DNA of 64,000 nucleotides, from contig NZ_JANJQP010000002.1 in the NCBI RefSeq assembly GCF_025758695.1, forward strand, positions 310,001 through 374,000. The letters are read 5' to 3'. A program made the position numbers and the translations under genes. This document shows positions 62,131 through 64,000 of the stretch, one piece after another. This stretch comes from Oenococcus kitaharae. GTDB lineage: Bacteria > Bacillota > Bacilli > Lactobacillales > Lactobacillaceae. Within the stretch, counting starts at the first letter, position 1; every line of letters starts with the position of its first letter. The notes below the pieces were generated by a model. The model was not told the origin of the DNA. It was given only the letters and a program-made list of their open reading frames with translations, and made no database searches.

Positions 62131-63594
62131 ATGAAATTTCAAAGTACGCGTGGCAATGCGCCGGCCGTCAGCGGCCTGCAGGCGCTGATAAACGGTTTGG
62201 CGCCGGACGGCGGCCTATATGTGCCGCAAGCTTTCCCGAAGATTGATTTTAATTGGGACCAGTTGGCAAAAGCCGATTATTTTCAAATTGGGCAGCTGGT
62301 TCTCTCGACCTTTTTTGACGAATTCAGCCAAGGAGAGCTAGCGGATTTTCTGCATCAAGCCTATGCACAATTCGATAGGCCGGAGATCGTCAAAGTCCAT
62401 GCCTTAGATGGCAAACGGCAGCTTCTAGAGCTTTTTCACGGTCCAACACTGGCTTTTAAGGATATGGCTTTATCGCTGCTGCCTTATTTATTGACGGCGG
62501 CTGTTAAAAAGACCGGCCAAAAGGATGTTTTGGTTATTCTGACGGCCACTTCTGGGGACACGGGCGGTGCAGCCTTGCAAGGATTTAGCGATATCGGCCA
62601 GACACAGATTGTTGTTTACTATCCATCAGTTGGCGTCTCGGCTTTGCAGCGTCAGCAAATGACGACAACGCCAGGTCAAAATGCGCATGTTGTGGCGGTT
62701 GAAGGCAATTTTGACGATGCTCAGCGTGTTGTTAAAAAACTGCTGGCGGATCCTGAATTGGCCAAACAGATGCAGACGGCCGGCTTGCGTTTTTCTTCGG
62801 CCAATTCGATTAACATTGGCCGCTTAGTCGCACAGGTTATTTACTATATCTATGCCTATGCGCAGCTGCTCAAATCCGGTCGTCTCAAGTCTGGTGAAAA
62901 ACTGGACGTGACCGTACCAACTGGTAATTTTGGTGATATTCTAGCGGCTTACTGGGCTAAAAAGCTTGGTTTGCCATTAGGCAAATTAACAGTCGCTTCC
63001 AATGCCAATCATGTTCTGACAGATTTTTTTGCCAGCGGAATTTACAATGCCAAACGCGATTTTCATGTCACGACCAGCCCGGCCATGGATATTCTGCTCT
63101 CCAGCAACCTGGAACGTCTGCTTTTTGATGTTGCGGGTGCTGAAAAGACGCGTCACTGGATGGCCGATTTAGCTGACAAGCAAACCTTTACAGTCGACGA
63201 CAAAACCCTTGACTTGCTGCAGCAGTCTTTTAACGCAGCTTTTGCTGATGTTGACCAGACCAGCCAGACGATCAAAGAGACTTTCAGGGATCATGATTAT
63301 TTATTGGATCCGCATACGGCCGTGGCTGTTTACGCAAATCAGCAGTTTACGACTCAGCGGCAGCAATTAATTGTTTCAACGGCCAGTCCTTTCAAGTTTG
63401 CAGAAATTGTCCTATCGGCACTAGGCCAAAAGCCGGCTGATGATCCGGCCGCGAATCTCAAACAAGTCGCGCAAATTGCCAAGCTGCCTGTGCCGGCTGC
63501 GATCGCAGACTTGTTTACAAAAAAAGTCCGTTTTCACGAACAATTAACAATTGATCAATTAGGAGAAGATTTAAAAGCCAGCCTTGGCCTTTAA
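62131..63594 (+). CDS. thrC: Threonine synthase
   Basis: PLP enzyme of 487 residues, the long type. N-terminus KFQSTRGNAPAVSGLQALI; the PLP-binding Lys is in GPTLAFKDMALSLL, and TATSGDTGGAALQG binds phosphate. The start at 62131 follows AGAGGTTAT. With hom-thrB it completes aspartate semialdehyde to threonine. Its last bases overlap the convergent aspartate kinase gene by 4. Confidence 0.95.
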   Translation: MKFQSTRGNAPAVSGLQALINGLAPDGGLYVPQAFPKIDFNWDQLAKADYFQIGQLVLSTFFDEFSQGELADFLHQAYAQFDRPEIVKVHALDGKRQLLELFHGPTLAFKDMALSLLPYLLTAAVKKTGQKDVLVILTATSGDTGGAALQGFSDIGQTQIVVYYPSVGVSALQRQQMTTTPGQNAHVVAVEGNFDDAQRVVKKLLADPELAKQMQTAGLRFSSANSINIGRLVAQVIYYIYAYAQLLKSGRLKSGEKLDVTVPTGNFGDILAAYWAKKLGLPLGKLTVASNANHVLTDFFASGIYNAKRDFHVTTSPAMDILLSSNLERLLFDVAGAEKTRHWMADLADKQTFTVDDKTLDLLQQSFNAAFADVDQTSQTIKETFRDHDYLLDPHTAVAVYANQQFTTQRQQLIVSTASPFKFAEIVLSALGQKPADDPAANLKQVAQIAKLPVPAAIADLFTKKVRFHEQLTIDQLGEDLKASLGL

Positions 63595-64000
63595 TCTTCT
63601 TTTTTTGCATGGCCGTTTTCAAAGTGTGCGTCATAAATGGCCCGGACAGCTTTGGCCTCGTCTTCAGGCTTGACGCCCAGCATAATCGAAATTTCCGAAG
63701 CACCCTGATTGACCATGGTCAAGGAGACGCCGGCATCGCGCATAGGGTCGACGACGTCTGATATAGCCCCGACACGATTAATCAAGCCCTCACCGACAAC
63801 CATGATAATCGCATAATCGTTTTTCCATTCCAATGCGTCGGGCTGAATTTCTTCTTGAATCCGCTGTGTCAGTTTTTCTTTGCGGCCGCCTGTAAGCTGT
63901 TTTTTATCAAAAATAATCGTGATGTCGTCAATTCCTGAGGGCATGTGCTCATATGAGATATTCAGATCGGCGAGAATCTTTAAAATACTTGCTGTAAAAC
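63591..64000 (-). CDS. Aspartate kinase, C-terminal ACT part (partial, runs off right edge)
   Basis: The minus-strand frame is open from the stop at 63591 to the window end (last codons readable as FTASILKILADLNIS). The protein segment ISYEHMPSGIDDITIIFDK and GEGLINRVGAISDVVDPM, with VNQGASEISIMLGV, are the two ACT domains of aspartokinase that bind lysine or threonine. An internal ATG at 63944 is not the real start. The kinase domain lies beyond base 64000. First step of the aspartate-family pathway. Confidence 0.92.
   Translation of the reverse strand, partial: FTASILKILADLNISYEHMPSGIDDITIIFDKKQLTGGRKEKLTQRIQEEIQPDALEWKNDYAIIMVVGEGLINRVGAISDVVDPMRDAGVSLTMVNQGASEISIMLGVKPEDEAKAVRAIYDAHFENGHAKKED

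Noticed and set aside
1-64000. CRISPR arrays, insertion sequences, prophage or integrative elements
   Set aside because: No regularly spaced repeats, transposase, integrase or phage genes were seen. Apart from the frameshifted esterase the genes are intact and look housekeeping or metabolic.

Overview
The window is chromosomal DNA of a low-to-moderate G+C lactic acid bacterium and reads as Oenococcus or a very close relative. The strongest sign is an intact malolactic locus (mleR divergent from mleA-mleP) whose 541-residue malolactic enzyme has the length and sequence style I know from Oenococcus. A FabK-type fatty acid cluster, a Leloir galactose cluster and a MurT/GatD pair fit this group. 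I cannot assign a species from this window. No tRNA, rRNA, CRISPR array, insertion sequence or prophage gene was seen. Both edges cut genes: a nucleoside ABC permease on the left and an aspartate kinase on the right.

Layout. 1-3.8 kb: BMP-type nucleoside ABC importer (minus strand). 4.1-6.9 kb: metallophosphatase, a CadD-like metal exporter with an ArsR/CzrA-type regulator, and acetoin/diacetyl reductase. 7-14 kb: galM-galT-galK and galR on minus, divergent from a LacS-type galactose permease, with GalR-like operators and CcpA sites. 14.3-20.3 kb: MFS transporter behind terminator-like hairpins, gatD-murT, tdk, an orphan membrane protein, and bioY-birA. 20.6-30.6 kb: a complete type II fatty acid and acetyl-CoA carboxylase operon of 13 genes. 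30.7-35.8 kb: prfA-prmC-tsaC-upp, a tyrosine phosphatase and an L,D-transpeptidase. 35.8-39.8 kb: a sugar ABC importer without its ATPase, and a YihY membrane protein. 40-42.6 kb: a mannose-family PTS. 42.7-48.1 kb: murQ with a serine hydrolase, msrA, acylphosphatase, and two tandem anchored esterases, the second frameshifted. 48.1-51.7 kb: mleR/mleA/mleP. 51.8-59.9 kb: an MscL-like protein, cysS, HAD phosphatase, msrB, aldo/keto reductase, 2-hydroxyacid dehydrogenase, tatD-rnmV-rsmA and veg. 59.9-64 kb: thrB-hom divergent from thrC, then aspartate kinase.

How it works together. Galactose import feeds GalM-GalK-GalT under GalR and CcpA. BioY imports biotin and BirA attaches it to the AccB made a kilobase away in the FabT-controlled lipid operon. 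MurT/GatD, the L,D-transpeptidase, MurQ and the MurQ-linked hydrolase act on the cell wall. Malate uptake and decarboxylation form the acid-stress and energy module.

Most unusual observations: (1) about ten genes have a -10-like hexamer ending only 6-8 nt before the ATG, often with no Shine-Dalgarno sequence, suggesting leaderless transcripts; (2) fabD appears to start with an AUU codon; (3) MurT has lost all four cysteines of its zinc ribbon while keeping their exact spacing; (4) the first FabZ-like protein lacks the catalytic histidine; (5) the exported and anchored proteins here carry no lipobox cysteine.
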